From the NCBI GenBank assembly GCA_022605405.1, contig JABYQQ010000003.1, positions 1,550,001-1,614,000 of the forward strand: a DNA stretch of 64,000 bases, read 5' to 3'. The stretch is from Earliella scabrosa. Lineage: Eukaryota > Basidiomycota > Agaricomycetes > Polyporales > Polyporaceae. The notes below the pieces were generated by a model that was not told the origin of the DNA, did no database searches, and saw only the letters and a program-made list of their open reading frames with translations. Shown here piece by piece: positions 45,192-56,386 of the stretch. The first letter of the stretch is position 1; each line of letters begins with the position of its first letter. The translations under genes and the position numbers were made by a program.

Positions 45192-45797
45192 ATGGATCTC
45201 GGTGGCAGCAGTATGTTCCCATCATCAATGTGAGTATGGATGGCTCGTCGCAGTCGAAGTAGAGCTCTGTAACGGTCTTTTGCCAGGACATCAAAACCCA
45301 TCTGCACCTACACCGATGTTACTATGTGGACTACATCTGACACTGAGACGACTTGGCGAACCGTTACGGTGCGAGTCTCTCGCGTACCTGGCGCTGTTGG
45401 AGTCATGAATAGTTCATCGATCTGTAAGTGGCCATAGTTCCGAGTCAGGGAGCATGCTCGTTAATGTCTTCGGGTTTGTTTCGCAGGGGTATTGACCATT
45501 ACTCCCGGACACGATCAAGCATTGCCCCAGATCGTTCCCTTGAGCGATCTTACCTATTCTCTCGAAGCCGACGAGGTTAGAATACGCGCAATCCCTCTCT
45601 GGTCGGTCCAATTAACGAGTTCCCAGGACACGCTTACGCTGGGATTCTTCTCGATGGTGGACCTCTTCCAGTCATCAGGCACTACGCAGCAGTACATTAT
45701 ACTGCGCTCAAAGGAGCAGTGGCTTACAATCCTCAATATATACGCGCGGCTTCGATGGGCTATGTACGCGCAGGTTTATACGCCGCGTCTGGCGTAA
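45192..45797 (+). CDS. Orphan small protein, putative family member 4 (161 residues)
   Basis: Exons 45192-45229, 45287-45423 and 45487-45797 sum to 162 codons in phase. Product: MDLGGSSMFPSSMTSKPICT, TTWRTVTVRVSRVPGAVGVM, WVLTITPGHDQALPQIVPLS, VRIRAIPLWSVQLTSSQDTL, and the end QQYIILRSKEQWLTILNIYA. The final strand (YIILRS) plus helix (KEQWLTILNIYARLRW) resembles the end of a PH-like domain and matches the pattern in the genes at 39956, 40961 and 44116. No known domain can be claimed. A second open frame overlaps the last exon. Confidence 0.6.
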
Positions 45798-46125
45798 TAA
45801 ATTGACGTATGCGCTAGCGAATGACTCCTCGCGCCCTAGTCAATGTCATTGCTTCACCTATGCTCTGTACATACGCCGGCTTACGTGGTGTTGGGTAGCA
45901 CATTAACGGTATGTGTCATGCCTCTTATGTATCGAAGAAATTGGATATGGAGTCGATTGTCGGAGGGCCGCTGCTTGCCATATAACAACCCTTGGATCAA
46001 CGTAGAAGTGGAGACGTATCCTATCCGCCAATCCTGCTCAATCTGTTCGGCATCTGCAGTGAGTCCAATTGCCAGTCTGAGTCCAGACATATGATTCAAT
46101 AACCTTTGAATACTGCAGAACATCG
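45798..46125. other. Intergenic region, possible short exon
   Basis: A frame from 45843 (MSLLHLCSVHTPAYVVLGST) is open for 83 codons; it could be an upstream exon of the next gene but no phased join was found. Confidence 0.3.
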
Positions 46126-47322
46126 ATGTCTCCGATCTTCTCTCGCCCATCCGCCGGTCTCATGGACCTTCCGAACGAGTCTCTCGTTGAGGTCGCGGCA
46201 GAGCTTGGAATGGCAGATCGTCGTTCTTTGATGCTCGCATGTCAACGTTTGTACGCGATCGTGGAACGCATTGCCTATCGGGTCCTCACAGTTCAAGATC
46301 GCCGAAGCCCTCGGTTCATCTTCAATTTGCGTCGTACTGGAGAAGAACCGCCCCCCGCCACACTTCTCCTGTCAGGTCTCCTGCTGTCGGCGCGCACAAT
46401 CACCCGTTTCCGCACTGAGTGCACTTCGACTCTCATTGTGTCTCTCACGTTTAGGGCACTTGTCCATACGAGCAACTTGCGTCTCATCCCCATGCTTGGC
46501 GAAGTGTTGCGTTTCATGCGCGCCCTCAAACACTTCCGGGTCGAGATCTGCGATGACTCGGCTCGGATCTTTCTCGCAGTGCTCAAGAAACGTGGTCTGG
46601 ACAGAAACCCTGTCTACCATGAGGTCGACCATTCCCTCGATTCCATCCCCTCCACTCCGCTCTATCTACCTCATCTTCGCTACCTTCGATCATCCCGCGC
46701 CGACGTTGGAGCCGCCATTGCCCGCTACAGGCCCATCAACAATCTCGTTGTTGATCGTCCCGTCACAGCGTCATCCTTCCCAGCATTCCTCCGCAATGTC
46801 GCGTCGCCGAACTGTTGCAAGTTGTCAACTTTGTCGGTGACATTGAACGGGGAGGTTTCATTCCTGGTCGCTTCCGCCAAGGCCCTCCTACACAGTCTGC
46901 CGGAATTGAAGTTCCTGGCTGTGCGGTCAGAGTATACTCACGCGTTCGAGACGATGGTGGTGCGTCATGCTGTCATAGTCGTCTCAGCTAACAAGTGACT
47001 TACTCGAGAACTGTGACAGGGGATCCTTAATATTCTTCGCCACGACCCGTTTGTGGCTAGTAAACTGCAATGCCTCGGGGTAAACCACGGTGAACTCAAT
47101 CGAGAGAGCGCTTCGCTGCAGCGATTGGAGTCCAGCGTGAACCAGACTTCCAAGAGCAGGCATTCCTTCAGGTTGATATGTTTAGGAAGCTCGTTATGGT
47201 CGCGCCAGGATGAGGACGCTCGCTGGCGATTTGTTCAGTACTGTATGGACTATCAGTGGCCAACCGTTGAGGTTAGCCGCGGCCTCATCGCAGACGACGA
47301 CTCGCTGTTCGAATGGCTTTGA
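46126..47322 (+). CDS. F-box-like protein of about 377 residues
   Basis: Exons 46126-46956 and 47020-47322 join in phase. The N-terminus MDLPNESLVEVAAELGMADR followed by RSLMLACQRLYAIVER fits an F-box (substrate adaptor of SCF ubiquitin ligases). The rest has leucine-rich, poorly conserved segments (LRYLRSSRADVGAAIARYR, AKALLHSLPELKFLAVRSEY), as in the large agaricomycete F-box set. A second frame is open over part of exon 2 (QEQAFLQVDMFRKLVMVAPG), so the 3' structure may differ. Confidence 0.6.
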
Positions 47323-47397
47323 TGTACCTATTGTGTAGTGCTCACGGGTTCTGGTCCCTCGTTACCACGTATCATGCTTTCAATAGAGTTGGCTTAC

Positions 47398-47915
47398 TTA
47401 AGTCAAATGATGCTGTGCCGTGATTAGCGGTCAGCGGGCATCTTTGACTCGGAGCTATAGACAACTTACAGGCTGTTCCAGCGTGAGGAGACGAACTCGC
47501 AGCTGGATGACAGGAATGCGGGAGTTGAATTCCTTTCGTGTGAGACTACCGACAGCATTGTTGAGGAGCTGTCCTGAGGAACCTCCTATGTGCGTGCCGG
47601 AGACTGTGAGGTTGATGAGAATATGTAGACGGTTCCGGAGTGCCTCATAGCGAGCTCCGTGGGAGAAGGGGAAGCGGAATGCCCGCGTAGTTGAGCGTTC
47701 CGAAGGGTGGTGTTTGAAGTCCTGAGCCTGAGGTTCGGGTGAGTCTTGTCCAATACCGACATAGTGCTAGGTGAGCTGGATTGGTTGGAATGACAAGCAC
47801 AAGGCCGGATGTGGAAGAGAGCTAGCGCCACGTGGAGGGTCTTGGTACGAGTCTGACTAGGATAGTGCGTGCCCACGTGCATTTCCACAACCAGCGTCTC
47901 GCTTAGTAAGCACAT
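47398..47915 (-). CDS. Hypothetical small protein, minus strand
   Basis: No family recognised. The main exon (about 47730-47480) reads DFKHHPSERSTTRAFRFPF, LRNRLHILINLTVSGTHIGG and KEFNSRIPVIQLRVRLLTLE, then a GTAAGT intron leads to a four-codon last exon ending at 47398. The ATG at 47913-47915 gives MCLLSETLVVEMHVGTHYPS; several phase-0 donors could join it to the main exon, so the 5' part is uncertain. Convergent with the F-box-like gene. Confidence 0.45.
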
Positions 47916-48244
47916 AGTGTGCTTCGCGCTTGTTGGCCACGCACCACTTACTCCCTTGTCCCTCTATTGCTTCTCTTATTGCAATCATTAGTTGTGTGCA
48001 TTGTATTCCTTGACAAAGCCCTGCTACTCATGCTCGATGATGACCTCTTCCATATAGCGTGGCCATAGCTGATTGATAGAGTGGCGACAAACGAAGGTTA
48101 CGTCAGACAGCTGATTTGGATACTCCGCTACAAACTGACATGCCTTTGGTTTAGGCATCGTACGCCCACTCATGGTATATATACATGAACTACGGTATCG
48201 GATATTCTTTCGTTGAACTTCCCCGTGTCGTGTGCTAGTGTAGC
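47916..48244. promoter_or_regulatory. Divergent intergenic promoter region
   Basis: Between the minus-strand small gene and the plus-strand gene at 48245. TATATATA at about 48176-48183 lies roughly 65 bases before the ATG. Confidence 0.5.
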
Positions 48245-49527
48245 ATGGCTGTCACCAGTAACCATCGCTTGGTGTCCAGTTCTATCTCCACCTTTGAACA
48301 ATTCCTCATGAGCGCCCCTAACTCTGCACTCGACAATTTCTTCTCTGTCTGGCCCATCGACTCGATCATTGTCATTTGCACCCTCAGCATGTCTGTCTTT
48401 CTCGCTGTCGAGGCATATCGGGTCCGGATTTGGAACCCTGTTCAGGTCTTGTATCCGTTCTTCCCCAACATCCCACACTTCCTGAGCACGCTCGACGCGT
48501 GTGATGGCATCGTCTCCGGCTTACAGGCTCTGCAACTTCTCCATCGCACTCGGTATCCCGCCGCCGACAGTGACCTCAACATCTTCCTGCCATGCCATGG
48601 TTTACTCCGAATGGGTCGTTGGATCAAACGTCATGGCTACACCTATCAACCTTCTGGTCGGAAGCACGTGTTCTTCGATGTAGACACCTTTCGCCTTGCT
48701 TCGGGGATAGCAAACCTGAAGAATCGGCGCATCGGAGCCTCTGGGACCTCTACGGCCGTGGAGGATGCCCCTGCGTTCGCGGTGTATCATTTCATCCGCA
48801 CACTGTTGCCGAAGAAGGATGGCGCTCCTGCTCTGACCACTCGCGTTCAACTCGTAGTGACTCGCGACAATCCAGTGGAATATGTGATCAACAATTTCCG
48901 TTTAAGTAAGCCAGTTATCTTCTCCCGCGCGCTGCTGATCATTGATCATGTCAACACAGCGGGAAATATGAACTACTTCACCGGCAAATATGCCGTGTCC
49001 CTGTTCCCCCGTTCCACCTTTATCGACGAGGTCGTATATGCTTGTCATGACCTTAATCCTGACGGACGCCAGTGGATCTCAAAGTATCGCCAGCGAGGAT
49101 TCGAAGTCGTTGTAGCAGGAGGTGTCCCAAGCGTTGAAGAGCCCGGCGAGATCGGGGATGTGGAGCGCACCGTCGGGGATAGTTATACATGGATTGTCCC
49201 CTTCACTTCGTCAGGTATGTGCCAGCACAGTACGCACTACTTCCGAAGGTTCATTGGCATGACATATAGCAATGGACTTTTCCACTCTGCCGACTTATGA
49301 CCTTGTGAAGGTGAAATTCGACGTCTTACCAGTATCCTCTGGAGTTGCGCCCAGAGGAGCCTATCTTCGAATTGGGCCTCGCTTTCTATACAGGTGGGTC
49401 TTCTACTGTTATTCGTCCCGTGCATTGTCTTACTGCTCCTGCGGACAGTGCCATGTCTTTGGTAACAACACGACGGGATGTCACGGGGAGCTATTGGTCG
49501 GCTGAGCTTGAGACAGTGTTATTGTAA
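48245..49527 (+). CDS. Hypothetical protein of about 380 residues
   Basis: The long first exon from ATG 48245 to about 49214 reads LDNFFSVWPIDSIIVICTLS, SVFLAVEAYRVRIWNPVQVL, YPFFPNIPHFLSTLDACDGI, LNIFLPCHGLLRMGRWIKRH and FFDVDTFRLASGIANLKNRR. The start resembles an F-box-like entry and the region after it a conserved but unnamed agaricomycete domain. The end is one or two exons; the frame ending 49527 (EEPIFELGLAFYTGGSSTVI and SYWSAELETVLL) is the likelier C-terminus but its splice is unresolved. Function unknown. Confidence 0.6.
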
Positions 49528-49723
49528 CGTGTCTTGTGTTATAATCGTTGTTCAGTGTTTGCTCTGGTCATATAGATACTATTCAGTCGGTTCTTTCTCT
49601 CGCTGCCTTCGCGTTGCTCTGAAATTCAAGCCTACGTGTTTCACTCACTAGAGAAACTAGAATAAATAGACCGAAGAGAGAAATAAAGCTCTAGCGACTG
49701 TTCTCAGTATGTCCTCCGCAGTG

Positions 49724-49966
49724 TCACTTCCAACTCTCGTGGCTGCCGGCCAATAAGCGCTCTATACCATCGTATGATATTGGTCGTGACAATAGAATGA
49801 TTTGAAGGCTTGACGGTGTCATAACTATTGACTCATAATCATCTCGCGAGTGTAGGTGTGACTCAGCACGTCTACGTCTGTAACATACCGCGACCCAGCC
49901 TCGTGTCATGTTCATCCAATATATTCTGACTGACTCTATGATGTCTCTGCACGGGAGGCGCAACAT
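49724..49966 (-). CDS. Hypothetical 80-residue protein, tentative
   Basis: Single open frame from ATG 49964-49966 to stop 49724: MLRLPCRDIIESVRIYWMNM then SLQIILLSRPISYDGIERLL. It could also contain a GTATGT intron at about 49888. No homology recognised. Confidence 0.3.
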   Translation of the reverse strand: MLRLPCRDIIESVRIYWMNMTRGWVAVCYRRRRAESHLHSRDDYESIVMTPSSLQIILLSRPISYDGIERLLAGSHESWK

Positions 49967-50084
49967 ATAAGAGAACTGTGCTCTGCGTCGATCGTCCAAT
50001 ACACCTCTGTGCTGCAACGGCGCACCACGCTCTCATTCCTCAAACATACAAGCCTGTGCTTTCCAATTGCTCTCGACACAAGCC

Positions 50085-52175
50085 ATGTCCTCATACGATT
50101 CCGATATGGACGCGGCTAAGACGGCGCTAGCTCACAAGTTACGCAAATGGAAGAGCTTCAGCTTTGACAGCGCTGCTCTGAATTTCGAGGACGCGGCCGC
50201 CAGTTGCGGGTCTCCGCATCCGGTCATCCAGGCCAAGCGTAACAAGGCTGGTATTTGGGTTGTAAGAGTTGGTTGGAGCATGCTTGCGGGTCTCTGCTGA
50301 TGTTGTACATGGTTACAGATCTGCAAGGCCGATGCCAAAACTGCTACTGAAGCGGTCTTCCACACTGCCGCTGTTTGGAGGTGGTCATCTCATTTGGAAA
50401 CAGGCAACTTCGTACCCCGCGGAGAAACCGCCCCCGGTCGTCTCCCAGAATCGAGAATGCATGTATTTTCCCAACATTCGACGTATGATTTCACTCTGAC
50501 ATTCGTTCACTAGTCAAACCACACCAAGTAATCTGTGTCAGATTGAATACGTCATCAGCACCGAACATGATGCTACCATTTTTGAATATCAAGCCGTGCG
50601 TCCTCCTGTCTGTTTTGTTAGAGACCAACTGGCGTTGATTGGATCCTCTCAGAAAATTGAGGCCTTGATGGCTACTATTCCCAGTTTCAATCGTGCAAAC
50701 AAGGATCGTCGCAGATGGCAGACGGGAGAGCCCCCTTACAACACTCGCTTCAGCTTCTCCGCACAGCTATTCATGAGGAAGCCCACTGTCGCCACCGCCC
50801 AGCCTCCTCCAGTAGTCTCGTATGAACTTCATCCTTGGATACGACAGGCGGTAGAGCGATCGGACTGGATGCCGAACCCGTATCGTCCGCGACTTTTTGC
50901 GTGTACGTCAGGTCAACTACAGGACATCAGCGAGGCGACTCCTCCCTACATCAAGCGGGACGATATCGTATGGATCGCTTTTCGCATTCACATCATCATC
51001 GGAGCAGATTCATGGATGCCGGCCTTCATACCTCTGGAAATCATCCGTGTAGACACAGTCCCAGCTGCGCTTGCGTCATCTTCCGACTTTGGCTACGCCC
51101 CCGAGATTCAGCCTGTTGAGCGGACGCTGATAGCTGGCAGGACTTTTGTGATAGGTAGAGTTCCGTCGCTGCTGTGTTAACACTCACCGCTTGGTCCCTG
51201 ATGCCGTGTTACACTGTTATTCAGACAGTCTCGACTTCCCTATGCATGAAGCAAGTCAGCAGCTTCCGTCTGCCACTGCAGGTGAGTTTGATGTTGTGGT
51301 GAAGACGCGACGACGTCTTGATAGTAACTTTAGGATGCTCTCCGTCGAAAGATTCTGTTGCAGGGAACAAGCTGCCGAGTATTGACCCACCTAGCATCAT
51401 TCGCACAGACTCCGCCTCTACTCGCGATGTCGCCATGGACATTGAATACCTCCCATTGCCGCCGGGTATCGTTGCATCTACAGGTACTGCTCCGAACGCT
51501 GGAATCGTCAAGTCTCCCATAGACGTTGGTCATCCTGCCTCCGCCGACAGTCATGAACCGCTCCAGGTGCCAGTACCTGTGTCTTCTCCGCAAGTTGCAG
51601 CCGCGCCGACCCAACATGCCTCGGAGGCAGATAGCACCGGCACTGCAATGCCACTTGATACACCTAGTCACGCTGACGTGCCAGTCGGTGAGCGCGGAGA
51701 GCGAGTCGCTGACCCTGGAGCTAACTCTGTGAACGTAAGCAAGATTTGAAATTTGCGGCTTTATTCCCAACTGATCATTCGGTAGTCTGGAAGGTCTACC
51801 TATCCTCAGGGGCGCGTCGAGCCACTTCTGGGCAATGTCCCTATGCACACTCGATCTCCGTCCGCCGAACGCCAGGTACCGAAGAATACTCCAGGCCCCG
51901 ACATGAGGACGGGTTCTCTCACACCTCTGACATCGGATGAGTCTCGGTCAAAGAAGACCCAGAAGGTGTGTTATTACTGGCTCGTGTATTGTCGCTTGAC
52001 CTGAACAAAGATCCCTCAGCAACCTTCCACAAAGACGCCGGTCACACGAGGGACGAAACGAGGTGCCAGCGATGCGGTAGAGCGGAGTGAGACATTAAGT
52101 CTGCGCAGCACGGCGAGAGATGCCCATCGCACAAAAATTCGGCGTACTACAGGTCGGGGACGTGGACGAGCATGA
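50085..52175 (+). CDS. Hypothetical protein with disordered basic C-terminus
   Basis: Multi-exon gene from ATG 50085 (MSSYDSDMDAAKTALAHKLR). The folded part spans FEDAAASCGSPHPVIQAKRN, ICKADAKTATEAVFHTAAVW, DQLALIGSSQKIEALMATIP and VWIAFRIHIIIGADSWMPAF, followed by short exons (DSLDFPMHEASQQLPSATA, then GCSPSKDSVAG) and a long Pro/Ser/Ala-rich tail with SKKTQKIPQQPSTKTPVTRG and an RGRGRA end, which could bind nucleic acid. Phases agree through eight introns; the join near 50462-50542 has an alternative. Confidence 0.6.
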
Positions 52176-52236
52176 CACCCAGAGAATCAATAGACAGTTC
52201 GTGTACTAGCTATGGTATGGGACCGATGTCATCATA

Positions 52237-54251
52237 CTACAACGGAAACATGTGCGGTACGATAGGTGCACGACCGGCGTTCTGAAAGAATGTCTGCACG
52301 TAGAATAGTATAATGTCTCCCTCTAGTTCTCTGAGTATGGATCGGGGGGTTGCTGTCCCCATTGGACGTGAGGACCGGATACGATCGGGGCATCGGGGCC
52401 ATCGCGAAACCACGCGCCGTAGAGATTCTAGAGCGGTCGTCCTGTGTATAATGTTGGACGCGCAGAGACCTGTACAGGCTCCACCTTCCGACGGCAAGAC
52501 AGCGACGGAGTAGAGATCCCGGTTAGGGAATACACCGGCGAGAAGCTCGTCCCGCTCCGCTTCGGCTGCGTCTATGCGGGTGTTTGGCACCAGTAGTCGG
52601 TCCATAGCCAGGAGCTCGTGACGAAATCCAAGCTCGAACAGCTCCCACACAATCAGACGACATAAGTCATCGTGCAGGCGAGAGACGCGATGATGGAACC
52701 ATGACACTGGATATTGATGATCAAGTGCAACTTCCTTGTCGTCGAACACGTCGTGAAACACCTGATCGACCAATATCCGGCGCTTCGACGTGCGTGTTTG
52801 GTTGTCGTGAGTGGAGGGAGGCTGGGAAAGCTCGAACAGGAAATCTCGCCACCATTGAGGCGGTACCCGTGTTGGCACCGACCCACGGATTCTGAGAACG
52901 TAGAGCCATCCAGGGCGGACTCGGAGCCAATTGAGGATGTAACGTTCCCGTCGCGACTGCGAGTTGACAAGCAAAGACGGTTCGGGGATCCAGTACCCCC
53001 AAATATCTCCGGACGGTCGTGCCAGGGTTGCCCTGCTCTCGGACGCTACCTGTCGCATGGCGTTGGCCCATTGTGACAACCCCTGAGGCATCCATTGGTG
53101 GGCGATGTCGAAGAATTTGTCCCTTCCCCTGACATGTGTCGGATGCACTTTGGGGGCTGGCTAATGTGTTAGAGTGAATGACAGTCTGATGATTGAGTGG
53201 TTCACTTACGAGCTCGTCGGACGTCGGCTCTCACCGTATGAATGCTCGCGGAGGACTGCGTGGGACCAGTCGTTCGCTTATATTCCCGTTGACTCATTGG
53301 AGAGGCGTAATCTCTGTTGGTCGCGATTACGAATAGAGGGGTCTGAGTGATATCCCGGTACGTGTGCGCCGAGCGGCACAAGGCACGGATATGACGGGAT
53401 CCAACCATGCCACGGTAAATTGGGCTGCCGCTGTATTGGTTGCCAGGTGTCGTGCATATCCCATGACAGGGCTGCGGGGAGACGTTTCTGCCGAGTTGTA
53501 CATGATGTGGTATGGAGCCTGCCGGACGGAGGAACCAGACCGGGATCTTCGCATAGTAGAGCTTCTGCACAATTTTGGGGGACGTCGTGAAGGCACCCAT
53601 AAGATTGGGATGGGCGTACAGATAGGAAGATGATTCGGCGTGCTCGTTTGAAACAGTGTCAAGGTTATGGTAGGTAAGAAACGCGTGAGTCATGAGCCAG
53701 TAGCGCTGGGTCTCGGACAGTTGGGACAATGCGTCTCGAAAGGTGGATGCGAAATGGAGGAGACGATCGCGAGCTTGACGCATGGAGCACATAAGCCACT
53801 TCAGCTCGCCAGGATTGGATAGCTTGGCAGAAGTAAGAAACACTGTAGCTTGGCTGTATGCATCGTCCACGAGCGCCGATATAGGTGCCACGAAAGTCGG
53901 AGACAGAAGGCCCAACGACTTGATGATGGACCCTTCCAGATGTTGAAAATCTTGAGTTTCGTGCGGGACTGTCCACATCGGAGCGTAGGGATGAGACTTG
54001 GGGGGAGGATGAAATATTGCGGGGAGGTACGCGAACTCGTCACAGAAGACTTGAGGGTGCTGAATAGGATCTGCCGTGCCGTAGCGAGTGTCTGCCATTA
54101 CATTGACTTCCACGACACCTAGATGAGGTTGCGGGATGTAGTCCGTGTTTGGGCTCGTTATCGTCCAGCGGACACCTTCCACGCCCGTGATAGTGGTCGT
54201 CACGCGGCCGCAATACCATTCTGGTTCGTGGTTACATACGAGGGCAAACAC
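52237..54251 (-). CDS. Large hypothetical protein (about 650 residues), 5' end unresolved
   Basis: Two long exons, about 54251-53210 and 53156-52237, joined in phase (APPKVHPTHV across the junction). Readings: FALVCNHEPEWYCGRVTTTI, HLEGSIIKSLGLLSPTFVAP, RQARDRLLHFASTFRDALSQ, KIPVWFLRPAGSIPHHVQLG, then RGRDKFFDIAHQWMPQGLSQ, FLFELSQPPSTHDNQTRTSK and LVDQVFHDVFDDKEVALDHQ. The VWFLRP block resembles a family of long uncharacterised agaricomycete proteins I remember only by pattern. The first codon of this frame is not ATG, so an upstream exon is expected. Confidence 0.6.
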
Positions 54252-54590
54252 ATCGGAGACGTTAATGATCTACGTACCTTCATCCATCTCTGCAATGACC
54301 TCAACCATATTAATGAGAGTTCCGCGGTGGATTGCCACGCATCAGTCAGGACCGAGGTTGACAGAAGCAAACGGGAGAACGCGACAGTTCGTCCGTCTGA
54401 TAGTAGACTCCGTCGCCGAAGGACTTCAGAGTCGTTTCAGCAGCTGAGCCCTGGATGATAATGCCCTAGTGCTTAGTTAGCGTTGCTTTCCTTGACATAT
54501 AGAATAAGTTTCTAACATACCCGGTGCATTCACGACCGCACAGATCGAAAGAGAACGAGGACAACCCGGCGTTAGCGCTTTGCATGACAC
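54252..54590. other. Upstream region of two divergent genes
   Basis: May contain the missing 5' exon of the minus-strand gene; no phased join could be fixed. Confidence 0.35.
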
Positions 54591-55166
54591 ATGTTCGGGA
54601 CTCGGCGTTATCGGCCCGATGTTCCAGACCCTTCCGTAGCACTTCGTGATGCTGCAGCCTGCCACCATCGCCGCATCACCTTGTGGGGAGTTTTAACAAA
54701 CTGCACCAACGGACCGTTCTCGTCAACTCGCTGGCCGATTAGTGTACAATATGAGAAGTTTGATGTGAGCGGTAGCTGTTCAGTTTTTTCTTTCTGATTG
54801 CTTCTCACCAAACTTTGCGCAGAGTCGTCGACAATGCACAAAGTCCCTATACAAGCTGGCAAGGGTCTCAAAGACAAGGAGTCGGTCCGTGGCGAGCGCG
54901 ATGAGTGGTCAGCTCGGAGCGAGTCTGACGACACCCACAACAACCACAGCATTCCGTCAGGGAGTTGCAAGGTGTTGAACCAGCTCTGCTGTGTTCCACA
55001 GCAGTCTTCTCGGGACCGTGGCCGCATGGCCTGTCATTTCACCCGCGCGAACTATCGCTTTCCGTACAATTACTCGTTTGGCATCACTGGCATTTCTGAT
55101 GTGTTAGCGGGTGACGCGTGGTTTGCGCCGTATGTCTATATCTCATCCTGTCTGGTTCTTCCATGA
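54591..55166 (+). CDS. Hypothetical protein of about 170 residues
   Basis: Exon 1 from ATG 54591 (MFGTRRYRPDVPDPSVALRD, HHRRITLWGVLTNCTNGPFS) ends at a GTGAGC donor after YEKFD. Exon 2 starts SSTMHKVPIQAGKGLKDKES and ends IRDVL-like hydrophobic text GISDVLAGDAWFAPYVYISS. A 30-base segment inside exon 2 has splice-like ends but is a multiple of three without a stop, so it may be coding. No family recognised. Confidence 0.45.
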
Positions 55167-55475
55167 CCGGGATCGCTTACTACAGACCGAGGAGTAGTGT
55201 GATTCGGGCACGCGGTTGTCCGACGTCCAACAGGGTTCAACTGGTACTGACATCTGCGTATCCATAGCCAAACCGCAGCGTAGGTTCCGGTACTCTCACA
55301 AGCTCAATCCCTCGAGCTCCCTCGCCAACTCGTCAACTATCCCCGACTCAGAGCCCACGTCACGCGAGAATGTATGCGGAACTGGAGATGAATATAGAGA
55401 GTTGCGTTCGACGAGATATTCACTGTGGATCTGCGGTAAACTCTGTGTTAGTATCACTCTACCGATACAGTTGCA
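55167..55475. other. Spacer with an open plus-strand frame
   Basis: A plus-strand frame (KPQRRFRYSHKLNPSSSLAN) is open but lacks an ATG or a clear join to the gene upstream. Confidence 0.3.
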
Positions 55476-56003
55476 TCATGTACTGACTAATGCATAACGC
55501 AGGAAGCGAATGATTCGCCACCAAGGCACGAGGTTTGTTCGATGATACCGCGTATTCTGAGCAACCACACTTCGAGCGTATAGGACCAACCACGCTGCGA
55601 AATAGGATGCTCGGCGTGGATGTTCCACGTCTTCAGGGGCCAAGGAGATCCATGCTGGAAACGGACGTAGGGATTCATCTCCTTCGCGCCAGTCATCCAG
55701 TTGTATCGTGAGTGATCCTGCTAGGGAATGAGCTGGTCTTAGTTTGAGAAATAACCGATGTGTTGTAGTGGCTCCTTCGCGTTGCTGTGGGAGTATGAGA
55801 ATGCTACATTGCGCTGGATATTGTGAATGCACCACATGCTCTGAATAGAAGGAGAAGTGGATCAGAATTGCAGGGTGAACGGCCGAGTCCGGTTCAGTAC
55901 GGTCACGCGCAACAATGTGTCGCAGCAGTGCATCGGCTGGAGTCCACGTTGCACGCCCATTCCAGGGTGAATGTCCCGTTCTTTCTGGTCTTCGGTGCGC
56001 CAT
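55476..56003 (-). CDS. Hypothetical 175-residue protein, single exon
   Basis: ATG 56001-56003 to stop 55476. Reads MAHRRPERTGHSPWNGRATW, ALLRHIVARDRTEPDSAVHP, LKLRPAHSLAGSLTIQLDDW and SYFAAWLVLYARSVVAQNTR. Beta-strand-rich; no domain recognised. Codon use is similar to neighbouring orphan genes. Confidence 0.5.
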   Translation of the reverse strand: MAHRRPERTGHSPWNGRATWTPADALLRHIVARDRTEPDSAVHPAILIHFSFYSEHVVHSQYPAQCSILILPQQREGATTTHRLFLKLRPAHSLAGSLTIQLDDWREGDESLRPFPAWISLAPEDVEHPRRASYFAAWLVLYARSVVAQNTRYHRTNLVPWWRIIRFLRYALVST

Positions 56004-56386
56004 AAACTTGATCTGGCGAGTTTCGGTGTTGTCTCCGAGTCTTAACAACTCTACTGTCTATGTATATTTTTGGGCTCCTGTTTCGCCCGGCGCTTGGGAG
56101 TCATCCATTGTGAGTGATCCTCGCCAATAAGCCACCTCATCATGACAAGTTGTAGCGGCGGTCATTACGCATTGGTCAGCTCGTGATTGTCATACTGTGG
56201 CCGTAATTGGGCTAATGACGGGGTCTTTGAGGTTCGCTGGCGGTGAGTAGTATAAGTAGTTCCGCACAGAGCTAAGCCTCTTACCTTCCTGGACACTCGT
56301 GTCTCTTCTACTTTGTGCACTGGATCAATCATCTTGAACGCAATCTGCGCGTAGTTGCCTCGGTATACATATAATATTGACGCATC
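56004..56386. promoter_or_regulatory. Divergent intergenic region
   Basis: Between the minus-strand 175-residue gene and the six-exon mini-gene. CATATAATATT at about 56368-56378 is a TATA-like box just before the ATG at 56387. Confidence 0.4.

Noticed and set aside
50483..50513. A 31-base ultrashort intron in the gene at 50085
   Set aside because: It would keep the frame, but an 81-base intron (about 50462-50542) with a phase-0 donor and a better acceptor does so too, so an exceptional intron is not required.
54983..55012. 30-base intron in the gene at 54591
   Set aside because: Multiple of three without a stop, so retention as coding sequence is equally likely.
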